Assembly (NCBI GenBank): GCA_963971285.1
Contig: OZ020244.1
Location: 12,958,001-13,022,000 of the forward strand
Origin: Astropecten irregularis
Taxonomy: Eukaryota; Echinodermata; Asteroidea; Paxillosida; Astropectinidae
DNA: 64,000 nucleotides
Reading direction: 5' to 3'
Made by a program: the position numbers and the translations under genes. Every line of letters begins with the position of its first letter. Positions within the stretch are counted from its first letter, which is position 1. A model generated the notes under the pieces. That model was not told where the DNA came from, did not search any database, and was given only the letters and a program-made list of their open reading frames with translations. Shown here piece after piece: positions 22,556 to 34,397 of the stretch.

Positions 22556-22805
22556 GTGTAAAATTGATCTGAAAGTTGAATTGATTGCCTAATGTATTAG
22601 CCTTCAAATGAGGTATCAGACGGAAAAATCAATTAATGTCAATTTGTGATGACGTATGTCAAAAATTCAAATTGATATCAAATTGACATTAATTAATTTA
22701 TAACTTCCCGTAGATGGATTGTTTTGTGCGATACCTCATTTGAAAGCTAATAACTTAGGCAATCTTACACAATTATGAATTCCACTTTCAGATCAATTTG
22801 TCACA
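22556..22805. repeat. Fold-back repeat, 250 bp
   Basis: 'AAAATTGATCTGAAAGTTGAA' type sequence at the left pairs with 'CCACTTTCAGATCAATTT' at the right; 'TTCAAATGAGGTATC' pairs with 'GATACCTCATTTGAA'. An inner 'aattaatgtcaatttg' also has its mirror. It is noncoding and MITE-like. Confidence 0.65.
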
Positions 22806-22947
22806 TAGAATTCCGTCCTAAATCGGTAAATTCATCTTTAATACACAGTAAACTGAGAATTATCAGCGAAAAAAATAAAATTAAAAGAAAACTATCCCTG
22901 ATTGTATACACAAACCCAGGTATGTAATTTATGAATATTGGCCTAGC

Positions 22948-23290
22948 TTACCCCTCAATTGGGCCCATGTCTCGTACCATTTTCGAGTACAGTTCTCTGA
23001 CACTGGGCATTATTAAAACTCCAAATTTGTATACGATGCCCTCAAAGAAGTTGAAGAAGGTTTGCAGCGGCTTTGCAAAGTGTACACCAAATATGAAGTG
23101 AACCTTGAAGAGGCGGTCAAAATCCTCAAGAAAAGAACCTTCTCCAAGGATGGACATAGCATCCGTGATGATGAAGTATACTCATTGCACTGTCCATTTC
23201 ACCGAGGGCCAGGATGAGGGGTTGGGTGTAGGTTGCCTCCTTCGTTGTTGCGAAACTGCTCAACATCTGTCCCATCAGCCTTGTATGAGG
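22948..23290 (-). pseudogene. C-terminal fragment, probably of the same family as 11,990-13,240
   Basis: On the minus strand one frame gives 'ATTKEATYTQPLILALGEMD'. After a frame change near 23,190 it continues 'FIITDAMSILGEGSFLED', 'FKVHFIFGVHFAKPLQTFF' and 'NFFEGIVYKFG'. The pattern 'hFxFGxxxxxPLxxxFxFFExxxY' is the usual end of the 'GNYRTKLR' multi-copy family. It lies far from, and upstream of, the other piece, so it is a separate relic. Confidence 0.4.
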
Positions 23291-23560
23291 AAACCAAAAC
23301 AAAGATTATTAATAATTAAAAATTAAGAAATTTGCTTACAATGTTTATCATAATCATGCCCAGTGCTTGGTGCAATTGTGCACTTCTAAAAGTCGTATTT
23401 ATGTGCACTTGTGCTCATTATTTACTCCAGGCTTCATGACTATAAATAGGCCCTGTGGCTGCCGAAGTCTTACGAATTACACGTATACGGCGATGCTAGG
23501 CAGGCCCGAGTCTCGTGTGTTCTGCACTACAGCCTACGCTACGCCGGTATACAGGCCTAA

Positions 23561-24518
23561 CAGGGTTCTTACACTTTCTGAGCAAAAAAATTCAAGGACT
23601 TTTCCAGGACTTTCCAGGACTAAAATTGAAGAATTCCAGGACCTTCTCTAGTATAATGTGCCAACCAATTTGCCTACTTGAAAACTATATAGGGGTATTT
23701 AAAACATATTGTTAGTTCAACCACTTACAGAACATGTTGATAAATTTATTATCCACAAGTTACATGTACACTTTGCACCTAGCTGAATACAGATCACCGC
23801 TAACTTTGAGAATCCAGGCTCCGTAATCATCATGTTGTAGCCATGAATCCTGAAAATGACAGTTCCCCGGCATCTTGCAAAATTCGTGAAATTCAATCTC
23901 TTCAAATAATGTGTTGTACAGATCAAAGTATGAACAACGCACGTTCACGGCGTCATGGAAACATCGACAGCGCTAGCGAAGAAGACGCATAGCGCACGAC
24001 GCATCATACACACCGCATGGCCGGCCACACAAAATTCCAGAAAAATCCATGACTGGTATCCGCGCCGCACCAAACGCACCAAAGCATACAACGTGAACCA
24101 GCGGCCCGGTATTTAACACGCGCCCTCTGTTGACCATGGACGGCGCAAATTCGCTATCGGGCAGGAAGTGCAAGCGAAGCAGGAAGTGAAAGCCTACACA
24201 TATCGTACGTACAACGTCTGTATTTGGCGCAGTCAATTCACGCTCGGTACCATGGGTCGCGGCCGGTTTCAGTGCAGATTTTACGGTAAAGAATCAGACA
24301 TGTCACGCATAGCAAGTCATCAGCGATTCTGAATATTCTGTAAGTTTGCTGGCACCAAAATATTCCCTAACACGCTCGTACTTTTTTTGGGGGAGCACAT
24401 TTTGAAATTCCAGGACTTTCAAGGACTTTTTTCTGAATTTAAGGACTTTCCAGGCCTTGAAAATGAAAAAGCAAAATTCCAGGACTTTCAAGGTTTTCAA
24501 GGACCCGTACGAACCCTG
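23561..24518. mobile_element. Non-autonomous DNA transposon, CAGGGTTC ends, 958 bp
   Basis: The left end begins CAGGGTTCTTACACTTTC and the right end is the inverse, CAGGGTTCGTACGGGTCC. Both subterminal zones are rich in 'ccaggactttccaggac' words in opposite senses. CCTAA flanks both sides (23,556-23,560 and 24,519-24,523). The ends resemble hAT-like non-autonomous families, though a clean 8 bp duplication is not seen. The interior has no intact frame. Confidence 0.7.
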
Positions 24519-25248
24519 CCTAACTTTAGGCCTTGGCTATAGCATAGTTAAACGTAGACCTAGCCTACGTACGTGTACGACGATCGAGCAGCCTACAATT
24601 TACAAATACTAAATAGGCATAATGACACGAATAACTACATTATAACAAACCTACGTACGGAAAGCAATGGCTTAATCCACTAACAAAAAGTTACCTTGAA
24701 ATTTCTGCTGGTTTTTTTTTCAACCGTTGCAACCTCGAACAGCGTGCCAAGCCTCTTCAAAACGTTGTCCATTCTCAGTTGAAGTACGCATATACGTTAA
24801 CGTGTGTGCCCCTGTCGCCTACGCCGTACAAAAACAATGGCGGCCGTTGAAACTTTTTCAGATCATGAGCGCGTACGTAATATGCAAAAAAAGTACTGAC
24901 TACGAAAAATGTTTGTGATTGGCTGCTTTGGTAAACAAAAATCACTCGTGCGGGCGCTGACGAGAAACTAGTAATAAGCTTCCATTGGCCTTAGAGTACA
25001 TATTAAAATGTGCCCTTTTTAAAGATAAATACACGCACACACACACACAACAATAGACCAACACCCTCTGAATAATTTTTTTACAATTCAAACTTGATTA
25101 ATGAAGAAGGCCTAGTTCTTGAATTTGTTATAAAGTGAATGGTTCATTACCGTGTTTGGAAGCTGTACAAAAGCAAGATTAGAATGATACAACAATTTTT
25201 GCTTCAATTAATACAAAACTCATCGTTTTTTCAACATTGTTATTACAG
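24519..25248. other. Upstream flank of the transposase-like gene
   Basis: Around 24,836 lies 'caaaaacaATGGCGGCCG' in a GC-richer patch with CpGs, a plausible promoter/first-exon context (the ATG opens a 20-codon frame). A short CA run is at 25,035-25,048. No further gene is seen. Confidence 0.35.
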
Positions 25249-26112
25249 TTTCTGCCCAAAGTACCATGAGCCTTCGTGTAAAGTTGCGGTCATCAGAAAG
25301 AAATGCAAGTAATCATGAAGTTGATTTTGACCAAGAAGCAGAAGCTTGTCGTCTGCAAAAGGAAATCCTTATACATAAAGAGGTACAGAAGGAAAATGCG
25401 AGAAAATAAACCAGAACGATGCGAAGAGTTCAAAACAAATGAGTGACACAGACTCATCAGAGTTCGCAGAGAAATGTCTACAGATGTGAGAAAAAGGTAC
25501 AATGAAACGGCAGAATGAGGAAATATCGGGAGAATCGGGAAAAAAAACAGTCAAGCTGGTGCGGTTGTAGAAGCTTGTATATACCAAATGCCATTAAAAG
25601 GGCATCGCATGAGAAGAAGCAGCAGAGGCAGGAGAAGTGGAAAAAGATACTTTGGCAAAGAAACGAAAGAATTAATGTGCAGGGCACCTGTGACAGCTAA
25701 GGCTCCAAAGACAGCTGAAGATGCACGCAGGCGTGAAGCAGAGTCCGCTGAATCCGTTCGTTCTTCAAGTCCTTTACTATCTGATCAAGCTAGAAAAAAA
25801 GCCATCTCAAGGGCAAAGAAAAATATCTCACTTGGCTCCTTAAAGAGTGCTGAAGTTCTTGCTTCAATATGCAACAGATCTAGTCCTAGGAAAAAGAGGT
25901 ATCTTCAGAGGAGGGGTTTTACCATTGGAAAAGGTACATCAAGGCAACATGCAGCAATATCGATCCTAAAAAGAGAAGGTTATTCGCAGCCGAGATGTCC
26001 GCCAACCTAGACAAGGAACATGGCCTCAAAAGCATGGCGAGCCGGAATCTTGGATTCACGTGGAAGTACCTCATGAAGTGTTCCAGCTTGAAGAGGAAAG
26101 GAGTCAATCCGG
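25249..26112 (+). pseudogene. N-terminal part of a DDE-like transposase gene (split by insertions)
   Basis: Starts after a TTATTACAG acceptor; ATG at 25,266. Short frames follow each other: 'KRYRRKMRENKPERCEEF', 'MRKYRENREKKQ', 'APVTAKAPKTAEDARRREAE', 'SLGSLKSAEVLASICNRS' and finally 'MSANLDKEHGLKSMASRN' with 'WKYLMKCSSLKRKGVNPE'. This highly basic, helical N-terminus is typical of a multi-copy family whose C-terminus has a DYAENY/FTDGC-type core. Matching middle and C-terminal pieces lie at 32,028-32,645 and 49,532-51,078 in the same orientation, so I read them as one gene torn apart by the LINEs and the Kolobok. At least two stops and two frame changes are visible here. It ends where the LINE tail begins. 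Confidence 0.55.
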
Positions 26113-26124
26113 AAGTAAGAAAAA

Positions 26125-29100
26125 GAAGATAATAAAAATAATAATAAAAGCCATTCTTACATAGCGCATATCACCGTTAGGTCCCTATGCACTGTCAATG
26201 AATCAAGAATAATACAAGGTGAACAGATGAGGTTTGAACAGGTTTTTGAATGTATCTGATGTTTCTGCCTGTTTGACAACATCTGGTAAGTTATTCCACA
26301 ACTGAGCTGCTGCGTACTGGAAAGAGAGGGAACCATATATAACTTAGTTTTAATAACTGGAGATATCAAAAGAAATGTATGGGCGGAACGCAGATTTCTT
26401 GATGGCTTGTACTCCTGAATTAAACATTGAAGATAAATAGGAGCTATACCATGGATACACTGATATGTTAGAACCAAAATTTTAAAATCTAACCTTGCCC
26501 GAATAGGCAGCCAGTGCAAATCATAAAGAATTTGGTAAAGTCCGGGTAATAAGTCTAGCAGAAGAGTTCTGTATACGTAGTAACTTATTAATCTGAGAAT
26601 CAGGCAAACCATACAGTAAGCTGTTACGTGTATCTATACGGCACATAACCAGAGAATGAATCAACTTTTCTGTAGATTTACTATCCAAATATTGTCTGAT
26701 AGTACCAATTTTGTGAAGGGCAAATGAAGCAGCACGACGGATATTATTTAAATGAATATTCAAAGAAAGATTAGCATTAAAAGTGGCTCCAAGGTTGCGG
26801 GCATTAGAAATTGGTATAATAACAGTTTTATCTAATGTAACACATGTGATTGGAGTGCACACTCTATGACGGCTAGAAAAATTAACAATCACAGTCTTAT
26901 TATCGTTCAATTTCAGACAGTTTTTTGTTGACCAAGTCTTGGTGTCTTCTAAGCAGTCTTGAAGCTGAGTTATTTGTGGAGTTATTGCATCTTGTTTGAG
27001 AATGATCATGTTGGATATTCCATGGTGATTAATGACATCTTCAAGTGGGGATGAAAAAAGAGTAAAAGCCAACGGGCCAATAACTGTCCCCTTTGGAACT
27101 CCTCGATCTTGGAAGTGGGGCAATGATTCGTTTTTTTTTCGATGACAATGGTCTGAGAACGGTCTCTTAGGTATGTCTGGAACCAATTGCGCAGTGTCAC
27201 GGATACCAAATCTCTCACTCAGGCGTTGAATCAATAAATCGTGACTGATTGTATCAAAAGCCGCCGAGTAGTCCAAGAGCACCAAGATGGCCTCTTGTCC
27301 CTGGTCTAGAGCCAAAAGGAGATCATTGTAAACCCGAAGCAGTGCCGTTTCACAGCTGTGATGAGCCCGGTAAGCTGACTGAGTAGTTGCATGCAATGAA
27401 TTATCAGACAGATGATCCTGGATTTGCATAGTCACTACTTGTTCTAATGTCTGTCCTAATAACTCCAGATTAGCTATCGATCTGTAGCTTTTGAGCTCCC
27501 CGGTATCCAGTTTGGGATTTTTCAGCAGCGGACAAAATATGCGAGTGTTTCAGTTGATCTGGAAAAAAAAACCCTTTTCTAATGACATGTTGATTATGCG
27601 AGTAATTGTTGGACCAAGTTCATGAGCACAAAGTTTTATCAGGGAGGTTGGAACAGGATCAGGGCTGCAAGTTTTGGATTTTGATTTTGCAATCAGTCTT
27701 AAAACCTGCTCTTCTTCAACTGCAGAAAACTCATCAAAAACTACAAGTGAACTTCGGAATGCTATTCAAGGGATGTCGCTAATGGGAATTGTTGAAGATC
27801 AGTCACTATCTTTTCAATCTGGTCGGAAAAATAGCTTGAAAAACGTTCAGGGAGAGGCATGGCTTGGTTATCTCATGGAGGGGTTTTCGTTGTTTTCGGT
27901 TCAAATAGCCGACCAATTATTTTGAAGACTTAACGCGAATCACAATCTCGCAAGTTTTGAGAGTGTTAAGTCCGTGTTTTCTCTTGTAGAAGGTGATTGT
28001 ATTTCCGACTCTCATCTCTAAAAATCTGACGATCTATTTCAGACTTGGATAGTCGCCATCTTCTTTCTAGTTGTTTAAGTTTCTGTTTCATTGTATGCAC
28101 GTTTTCATCAAACCATTGGGCGTGTGGTCGACATGTGATCAGTCTGGTTGTTAAAGGGGCATGATTATCCAATATTCTGCTCAGTTCGGTTTCATATTGT
28201 GGAACAAGTTGGTTTACGTCGGAACCTGTTGACAAAAAGAGATCAGAATCAAGAATGTTCTGACGAAACGCTTCATTGTCAATATTGCTGATTTTGCGAA
28301 ATTTAATTTCCATCTTGACAGATTTGGATTTGCCAATGTCTAGCAAACAGTTAATTGCTGCATGATCTGATGACGGGTAGTGCGTGGAAGAAATATTGGA
28401 GACAAATCCATCTGTTTCGCGAGTAAGCATTATATCAAGCGTGTGACCATGCTGATGAGTGGGCACATTGATGTGCTGTTTCATATTAAATGAGTTGACA
28501 AGGTGTAAAAAGGCCAATGCTTAACGATCTCTTCCATCATCTACGTGGAAATTAAAGTCCCCAGCGATGAGGAGATAGTTCTGTTCAGCTACGAGTCGCT
28601 CAAGAAGCATGGCAAATTCATGGAGCATAGGACCAGTTAATTGATGATTCTTTGTTTTCTGTGGTCGATAGACAATCACTAAACGAAGTGTTTTCTGTTG
28701 ACGGGCTGTTATTAGAAGATTGACATATTTAAATGATTCAAGTATTCCAAACTCCTTTTCACAGATATCATAGGTTTTTTTGATGCAGACTCCAACACCT
28801 CCACCTAATCTGTCGGCAAGGTTGCATTGATATCTGCGATAGGTCGGTTGTCTCGCTCGTCTCCACATAACCACGTCTCGGTTTAGGCAAGGATATCAAT
28901 GCGGTGTGAAATGATCAGATCACAGATAATAGGGATTTTATTCCTCATAGATCTTGCATTCAACAGTGCAAAGTTAGAGTTCGATGATTTCTGATGGGAT
29001 AGTTGTGAGGTTCTGGGTATTTTGTCTTTTGAATGAGCTCTCCGTTTACCACCTCTTGTCCCACGTCGAGTTAGATGCTTCACTGATTTTAAGGGATTTA

Positions 29101-29410
29101 AAGGTAGACCATACGCTTAAATCTATAGTAGGGTTGCATTGCAATTGAAGTAATTCAGACCGCTCATATTTAATATGAGCGTTCGGGCTGTTGTTGCATC
29201 TCGATACCTTTCAATTGTTGAGGATATAATATTATAGGAAGTGAGTGTCTTGAGTCTATATACTGACGTGGCCAGGGGTTTGAATGAATATCACCAGATC
29301 GAATCAGTTGTAATTGAAGGGTACATGTTGAATGACTGTAGTAAGAAATTCGTCCTCCAGTGTACTGTTGATGTATATGGGCATTCCAGTTGCATGATTT
29401 AGCCAACTGT
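26125..29410 (-). mobile_element. CR1-like LINE, inactive
   Basis: On the minus strand: a leader frame (29,469-29,170) with a 2A-like motif, a basic ORF region, an APE endonuclease ('NFALLNARSMRNKI', 'TETWLCGDERDNRP', 'LLIAGDFNFHVDD', 'SSDHAAINCLLDI') and a reverse transcriptase ('QSAYRAHHSCETALLRV', 'VLLDYSAAFDTISHDLL', 'GVPKGTVIGPL', 'LKLNDNKTVIVNF'). The 3' end is a short AAT-rich tail at 26,128-26,150. Damage includes a TAA after 'IDILA', a frame change near 28,875, a TAA after 'VDDGRDR' at 28,518, and loss of the YADD box, whose place is taken by 'NMIILKQDAITPQ'. It inserted into the transposase-like gene. Confidence 0.85.
29269..29297 (-). other. Degenerate 2A-like peptide motif in the LINE leader
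   Basis: The minus strand encodes SGDIHSNPWP. The 2A ribosome-skipping consensus is D-(V/I)-E-x-N-P-G-P; E and G are replaced by H and W here. 2A-like sequences are known at the start of CR1-like and STR elements in sea urchins. This one should no longer skip. Confidence 0.55.
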
Positions 29411-29430
29411 GAATTGAATTGAATTGAATT
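29411..29430. repeat. (GAATT)4, 3' tail of the second LINE
   Basis: Four perfect GAATT units, (AATTC)4 on the LINE strand. They lie exactly between the end of the second LINE's 3' UTR and the 5' end of the first LINE. Short tandem tails are normal for CR1/L2-type 3' ends. Confidence 0.75.
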
Positions 29431-31700
29431 GATTTCGGTTTGTTTGTTAAAAAACATTAAAATGGACACAAGGCGACAGTCCAGAGACTGAAATCACCAG
29501 GTTTACAATTATTAAAAAAAAAAGTAATAACATGAATATTGCAATTACAGTGGGTACATATGCAGATAAGTAAGAACACGATGATTTTAAATGATAGCCA
29601 AACATTATCTCAGAACATCACACAATATCAAGTTGATAAAATTGAGTAAAATAGTGACAGCTCAGTAGCCCCCACATGAAAAGCAGATTATTCTTAAGGA
29701 TGACTAAGTTTATGATTAAGTTAAGATGACTAAGGGTATTGTCTGTCAACCAGCTAAGTTTCCAAATATTAAAAATTATTTTGCAGTAAAAACAGAGGGT
29801 ATACAAATCAATAATAAATCAACAATTTAACTTGAATAAAAACAAAGATAAATTTGAAAATGATACATTATAGACAAGAAATAAACAGATCCATAGTCAA
29901 TAAAATGCAGACAGCACAGTAGGACCCTACATTGAAACCAAAGATGCCATTATTGTTAAGAACAGTTTCGTAATCGAAGAGCAAGAAAATGATATGCATG
30001 TACTTTATAGCTTCTAAGATCAGCTAACATTTACAGGGAGTTGAGCAACCTCACCAAGCTAGAAATTGTGGATTGTTTGTATCTTTGAGTTCTAGTCTGT
30101 GGTAAGTGCAGATGATGAGAGTTCCTGAGTGCCAGAGTGGACATCTGCTGGCGTGTAGGAGGGAGCAAGTTCCTGTGCCTTTCGGACAGGAGGAAAGACT
30201 TCCCAAAGGAGGTGAGAATGGCTGTTCTCCGATCAGCAAGCAATGGTATGTCGTACATGCGAATCACAATCATGCGAAGGGCTCTTCGTTGCACCATCTC
30301 CAGACTTTCCGACTGCTTGGCCGTCAGGCCTGAACTCCAAACAGGGGCAGCAAATTCAAGCAGGGGCCGAATGTACATGGTGAAAATCAGGATCAAGTCA
30401 GGAACTGACACACCATTATGCTTGACTGAGCACATGATGTAAAGGCGCCTCGAAGCTCGAGAAATCATGTGTTGCACTTGGGAATCCCACTTGAGGTTCG
30501 CCTGGATCGTAACACCGAGCAACCGTAGAGATGTAACGGGCTGCAGGGGAGTACCATCTATGGAAACAAGAGGAGGTGGTGGGTTTCCACGGAGGAAACT
30601 GACTTGCATATATTTACATTTCTCCGGTTTGGGCCTCATAGATTTAGCACGGCTCCACTGAGATAGCGCGTCAAGGTGTGACTGCATGATACCCTGCTGT
30701 GACTTGGGCACTACTTCCAGAAGGCTGAGATCATCGACGTATTTCCATCTCATTTTAGTTGACGCGGCATCGTTGACCATCACCAAAAAGATGATGGAAC
30801 CAAGCTCCGTCCCTTAAAGGGATTGCATACGTTTGGTAATTTGAGCCTACTGTTTGTTTCAAACCAATATAATTGAATATATATACCATAAAACTAACCT
30901 GTGAAAGTTTCAATTCAAAAGGTGGTAGCGTTTTTGAGATTTTGGCGACAAACTAGAGCGGTTATTTCACGCCAGAGAACAGTAAGTCAATAGCTGAGAA
31001 GCGTTACGGCCATAACGCTTCTCAGATTCATAATTTTTGGAGATAAAAAGTGACATATTTTTCTATAACCGCGGTACTTCGAATTGAACGTTTCTCAATA
31101 TGCATTATACTATCCAAAGCAGCTGTACTTCTCACCGAGTAAGTTTTTATTGCCATAAATTTTCAGAGTCATTACCAAACGTATGCAATGCCTTTAAGGG
31201 ACGCCACAGGTGAGTTGTTTTATGAGTAGAGGACTTCCCGCGGTAGCGCACAGCAAGAGAACGATCTGAGAGGAAGCTATGGTGGGAATGATGGCTGGAT
31301 TGACGTTGAGCTGGATCAGTTTTCGAACTGCTGATGTGTGATCGATCAGATCGAACGCCTTGGTAAAGTCAATTGTGCAAATGTTAGCAAGATAACCTGG
31401 CTTGTCGAGATCGCGGAAGATGGTATCTAACATGCTGACAAGGTAATGGCAGACAGAGCTCCCCTTCAGGTTGCCAAACTGACGCTGATCGACAAGATGT
31501 TTAATGTCCTTCATCACCCATTCTGCTAGAAAACCCTCAATCACACGAGCCACAATGGGGGTGATTGAGATAGGGCGAAGTTGAATGTAGTCTTTGATCG
31601 GTGTCGATTTCGGGACAGCGCAAACTGATGCAGTTTTCCTTTGATGCTGTTAAGAAGCAATGTAGATGTTTCCATTGTAGTATAGACTGAGTCCCAGTAG
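29431..31700 (-). mobile_element. Second LINE (CR1/Jockey group), 5'-truncated, split by a MITE
   Basis: Minus strand, from about 31,700: 'KTASVCAVPKSTPIKDY', 'LRPISITPIVARVIEGF', 'FTKAFDLIDHTSAVRKL' and 'LTCGVP'. The MITE then interrupts, and the frame continues 'GTELGSIIFLVMVNDA', 'WKYVDDLSLLEVV' (YVDD catalytic box present), 'LRLLGVTIQANLKWDSQV', 'YIRPLLEFAAPVW' and a C-terminus ending at 30,031. The 600-base 3' UTR (29,431-30,030) contains two imperfect tandem copies of one segment. The endonuclease part is missing. The codon before the MITE target is a TAA where the family has CAA (the Q of PQG). Confidence 0.82.
30814..31197. mobile_element. TTAA MITE, GCATACGTTTGGTAAT family, copy 2
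   Basis: Inverted relative to 19,862-20,244, with the same terminal 23-25 bases, the same central palindrome and TTAA on both sides (30,814-30,817; 31,194-31,197). It splits the reverse transcriptase between GVP and GTELG. Confidence 0.9.
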
Positions 31701-32027
31701 TATCCCGAAATACAATGTAGACCATTGTTGAGGCTTCATTGTGACTGGACAAAAGAAGCTATTATCTAAACCACTAATCAGTACAGTTACATGCAGGAGT
31801 GATTGCTGGGCAGTGTGCTGTAGCAGTAATGGCAGCTACTGTCATCGGTGTTGGCACATACAGATTAAAAACATGACTTTCAGTTAGAAAACAGCAGTTT
31901 GAAGCAGAATGACTTGAAGGCTGTCCTGCGACATCAGTGTTCATAACTATGGAACTGGTACTACTTAGATAAGTTCCAGAACTTTGTAACTCAGAATAAA
32001 TCCAAGAAACAAAGAGAGAGAGAGAGG
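31701..32027. other. Stretch between LINE and transposase exon
   Basis: Probably intron of the split transposase-like gene. It holds an (AG) run at 32,016-32,028 and no clear exon. Confidence 0.4.
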
Positions 32028-32645
32028 TGTGTAAGCAGCTGTCGATCAAGCGCTGTATGATAAAGTACCTCCTCATATTGTGGAAACTGTTGAAAACTAC
32101 TTCAAAAGACCAGGGGCCAATTTCATAGAGCTGCTTAAGCACAAAATTTGCTTAAGCATGAAAAGTCTTCCTTGATCAAACAGGATTACTAAACAAATTT
32201 TCATGTGATGTTTACTGCTTTTGACTTGTATTCGGTCATTGTTTGCTGAGCATAACATTCACAAGGAGTTTTGGCTGGCATACTGATTTTATTTACCAAG
32301 GTTTTTGGTTCTTCAGCAAATTTTGGTGCTTAAGCAGCTCTATGAAATTGGCCCCTGATGTTGTCACTGAAATGCCTAACAAAAAAGGCCTTGCGGCAAA
32401 TGCAACAGAAGCCAAGTTCGTCTTCAAGAAAACCCTCGCCCTAACTCATTATGGACTTTTGGAAGACTATCCCGGTATGAAGCTCAGCAAATCCAAATTT
32501 GCCACCTTGAGACCAAACAATTTCCTTGTTCAGAGCAAAGCAAAGCTGTATCAGTTCCAGTGCGAGAACTGTGTTACTGTTGATTTGAAAACCAAAGTTA
32601 TTGTACCGAAGCCGTGGTCCTCAAGTCCACTTTCCTCAAGAGAAG
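32028..32645 (+). pseudogene. Middle exon of the split transposase-like gene, interrupted by a MITE
   Basis: The first part (to 32,111) encodes 'AAVDQALYDKVPPHIVETVE' and NYFKRP. After the MITE at 32,112-32,356 the exon continues 'DVVTEMPNKKGLAANATEAK', 'LKSKFATLRPNN'-type sequence (KLSKSKFATLRPNNFLVQSK) and 'YQFQCENCVTVDLK', up to a GTAAGG donor at about 32,646. The 'FxRxDVV..MPNKK' followed by 'SxFxxLRP' and 'CxC..C' layout is the standard middle of this family, lying between the basic N-terminus (25,249-26,112) and the catalytic core (49,532 onward). The reading frame is clean apart from the MITE. Confidence 0.6.
32112..32356. mobile_element. MITE, GGGGCCAATTTCAT family, copy 2
   Basis: Ends AGGGGCCAATTTCATAGAGC and GCTCTATGAAATTGGCCCCT are nearly perfect inverted repeats of about 40 bases, including 'TGCTTAAGCACAAAATTTGC'. 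It sits in coding sequence. Its arms are better preserved than in copy 1, so it is younger. Confidence 0.88.
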
Positions 32646-33450
32646 TAAGGTGCACACACACACACACACACAAAAGGTTGCAGTTGTTGAAACTTGAGAT
32701 GTTTTATTGCTGTTACAATAAATTCTGCCAGCCGCTAATACGGCTCTTTTTCCCAATGTAAAGGGGAAATGAAATAGTAGAGAAACCCTGTCAAAGAAAT
32801 AATTATATCAAATTTAAATTTATACTGGATTGCACATACGTTCATTTGATAAGGTATCCCTCACAACATAATGGATTCAATAATTAAGAAAAAAATAAAT
32901 ATAGACAAAAGTACCCTTCGAAATCATACGGAGTATTTTGAAGCAGCGTGTCAACTCAATCATAACGAAGCGAAGTTGCAGTTGTACGGTATACACTTTA
33001 TACAATGTATACAAACAATACTGTCATGTCATACACGTGTGAAATTTGCGCACATGCAATTCATACGGTACACGTACATTATACACGCGTTGTAGGGCAT
33101 AATGGCTCACTCACTCAACTCTACCAAAGTTATGTGACTTAAGACAAAAGTTACACCCTGAGAGCTACTCAAAATAGTTCGAATAGGAAATGTTCACGCA
33201 AACCAACATTTTCTATGTTTCTTAAACTTTCCATACATGACTTGCTTCAAACTTAACTTACCACAGAAAGGAAGAAATAGGGAAGAAAGTAACGCTGTTC
33301 TCGTTGCTGCGTGGTCTGTCAGAAGTGTCAGACAAGAGAGAGGACACAATTATATGTGCGCGCTCTTCTGAGCTGTCTTACACCCCCTATACTTCGTGAC
33401 AGATAATTACAATAATTGGCACTAGTTTCACTTTTTCAATTGTGGTAACA
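32646..33450. other. Intron-like flank left of the Kolobok
   Basis: Begins with a CA microsatellite (about 32,651-32,671). No gene is seen. It ends at the TTAA target of the Kolobok. Confidence 0.5.
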
Positions 33451-33454
33451 TTAA

Positions 33455-33700
33455 AGCCCAACTAAAATGATATCCACCTTTTTTTATGATTTCCTTTATT
33501 TTAACAGTTTATATCACCCTTTTCCAGAAATGAATATTCAAACTTCCGTATTTGTCCTTTTTGTGTTGTAAAGAATCCATCAAAGTGAGCAATTTTGCGA
33601 ACCCCAATTTACCGATTTCAGAAAACCTCATTAATATTAATCGTATGCATATGACCCCTGTGACGTCATTTCGGGACGCATTCGTTGCTAACTGGGCCAC
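33455..33700 (+). promoter_or_regulatory. Left Kolobok terminus with CRE-like promoter motif
   Basis: It contains the terminal inverted repeat and, at 33,657-33,675, GTGACGTCATTTCGGGAC, about 200 bases before the THAP ATG. TGACGTCA is the palindromic ATF/CREB site. 'TTGTATAAAG' lies directly before the ATG. The inverted twin is at the right end. Confidence 0.5.
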
Positions 33701-34397
33701 CATTGTGTAAAGACGTGGACACATCATGCACTGTGTGTTTCTTCTCGCGATTATCGATCATTGTTTACCTGTCAGCCTGTATTAATAATTAATATTTACG
33801 AGTCGCCCTTTACTGTATTATTTTCAATTTTGTTACATCTGGGAATTTACGTTGTTGTATAAAGGGATGCCTCGTTCGTGTGCTGTTGGAGGCTGTAAGC
33901 GAAATGCTCTGAGGATTTTTCGCCTTTCCACGAGACAGGAGAAGAAACCGTGCGTGGACCAAATTTGTGGACACCACAAGGTCCGACTTCAAACCAACAA
34001 AGTGGTCGGTAATTTGTCAGGAACATTTCAGAGGAGATTTTGTCGACAGTTCTAGCGTGCTTCAGAAGGAATTTGGGTTGAACAATTCAATACGATTGAA
34101 GCGAGACGCCGTACCAACGAAGAAGGCACCGTCGTTCGTGCAGGCCCCTGATCGTGGGCATGGTGGGCCAGTCGCCGGCCACACGGCTTCAACATCAGCG
34201 GGGCGGCGGTATAGCAAATTTCGTCGTCGTCGTTATGCTTACGATAAACGGGAGAGTTCCAGGGTAAGTGGGAAAGAAACATATTTAGTAGGCCTAAAAG
34301 CTCATTAGGCCTATTTGAATGAAAAAAAGTCAGCCGCTTATGATGAACATTCACAAAATAGCTCGAACGTGAATTGGTGTTTAAACTTTAACGTAAC

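Noticed and set aside
22948-23157. Independent small membrane protein (hydrophobic frame)
   Set aside because: The hydrophobic pattern fits the conserved C-terminus of the GNYRTKLR family better, and the frame breaks just upstream.
23561-24518. Firm assignment to the hAT superfamily
   Set aside because: The CAGGG ends are hAT-like, but only a 5 bp CCTAA match flanks it instead of 8 bp, so the class is left open.
30106-30661. Plus-strand frames opposite the second LINE
   Set aside because: They are shadows of the minus-strand reverse transcriptase, whose motifs (YVDD, LLGVTIQ) fix the coding strand.
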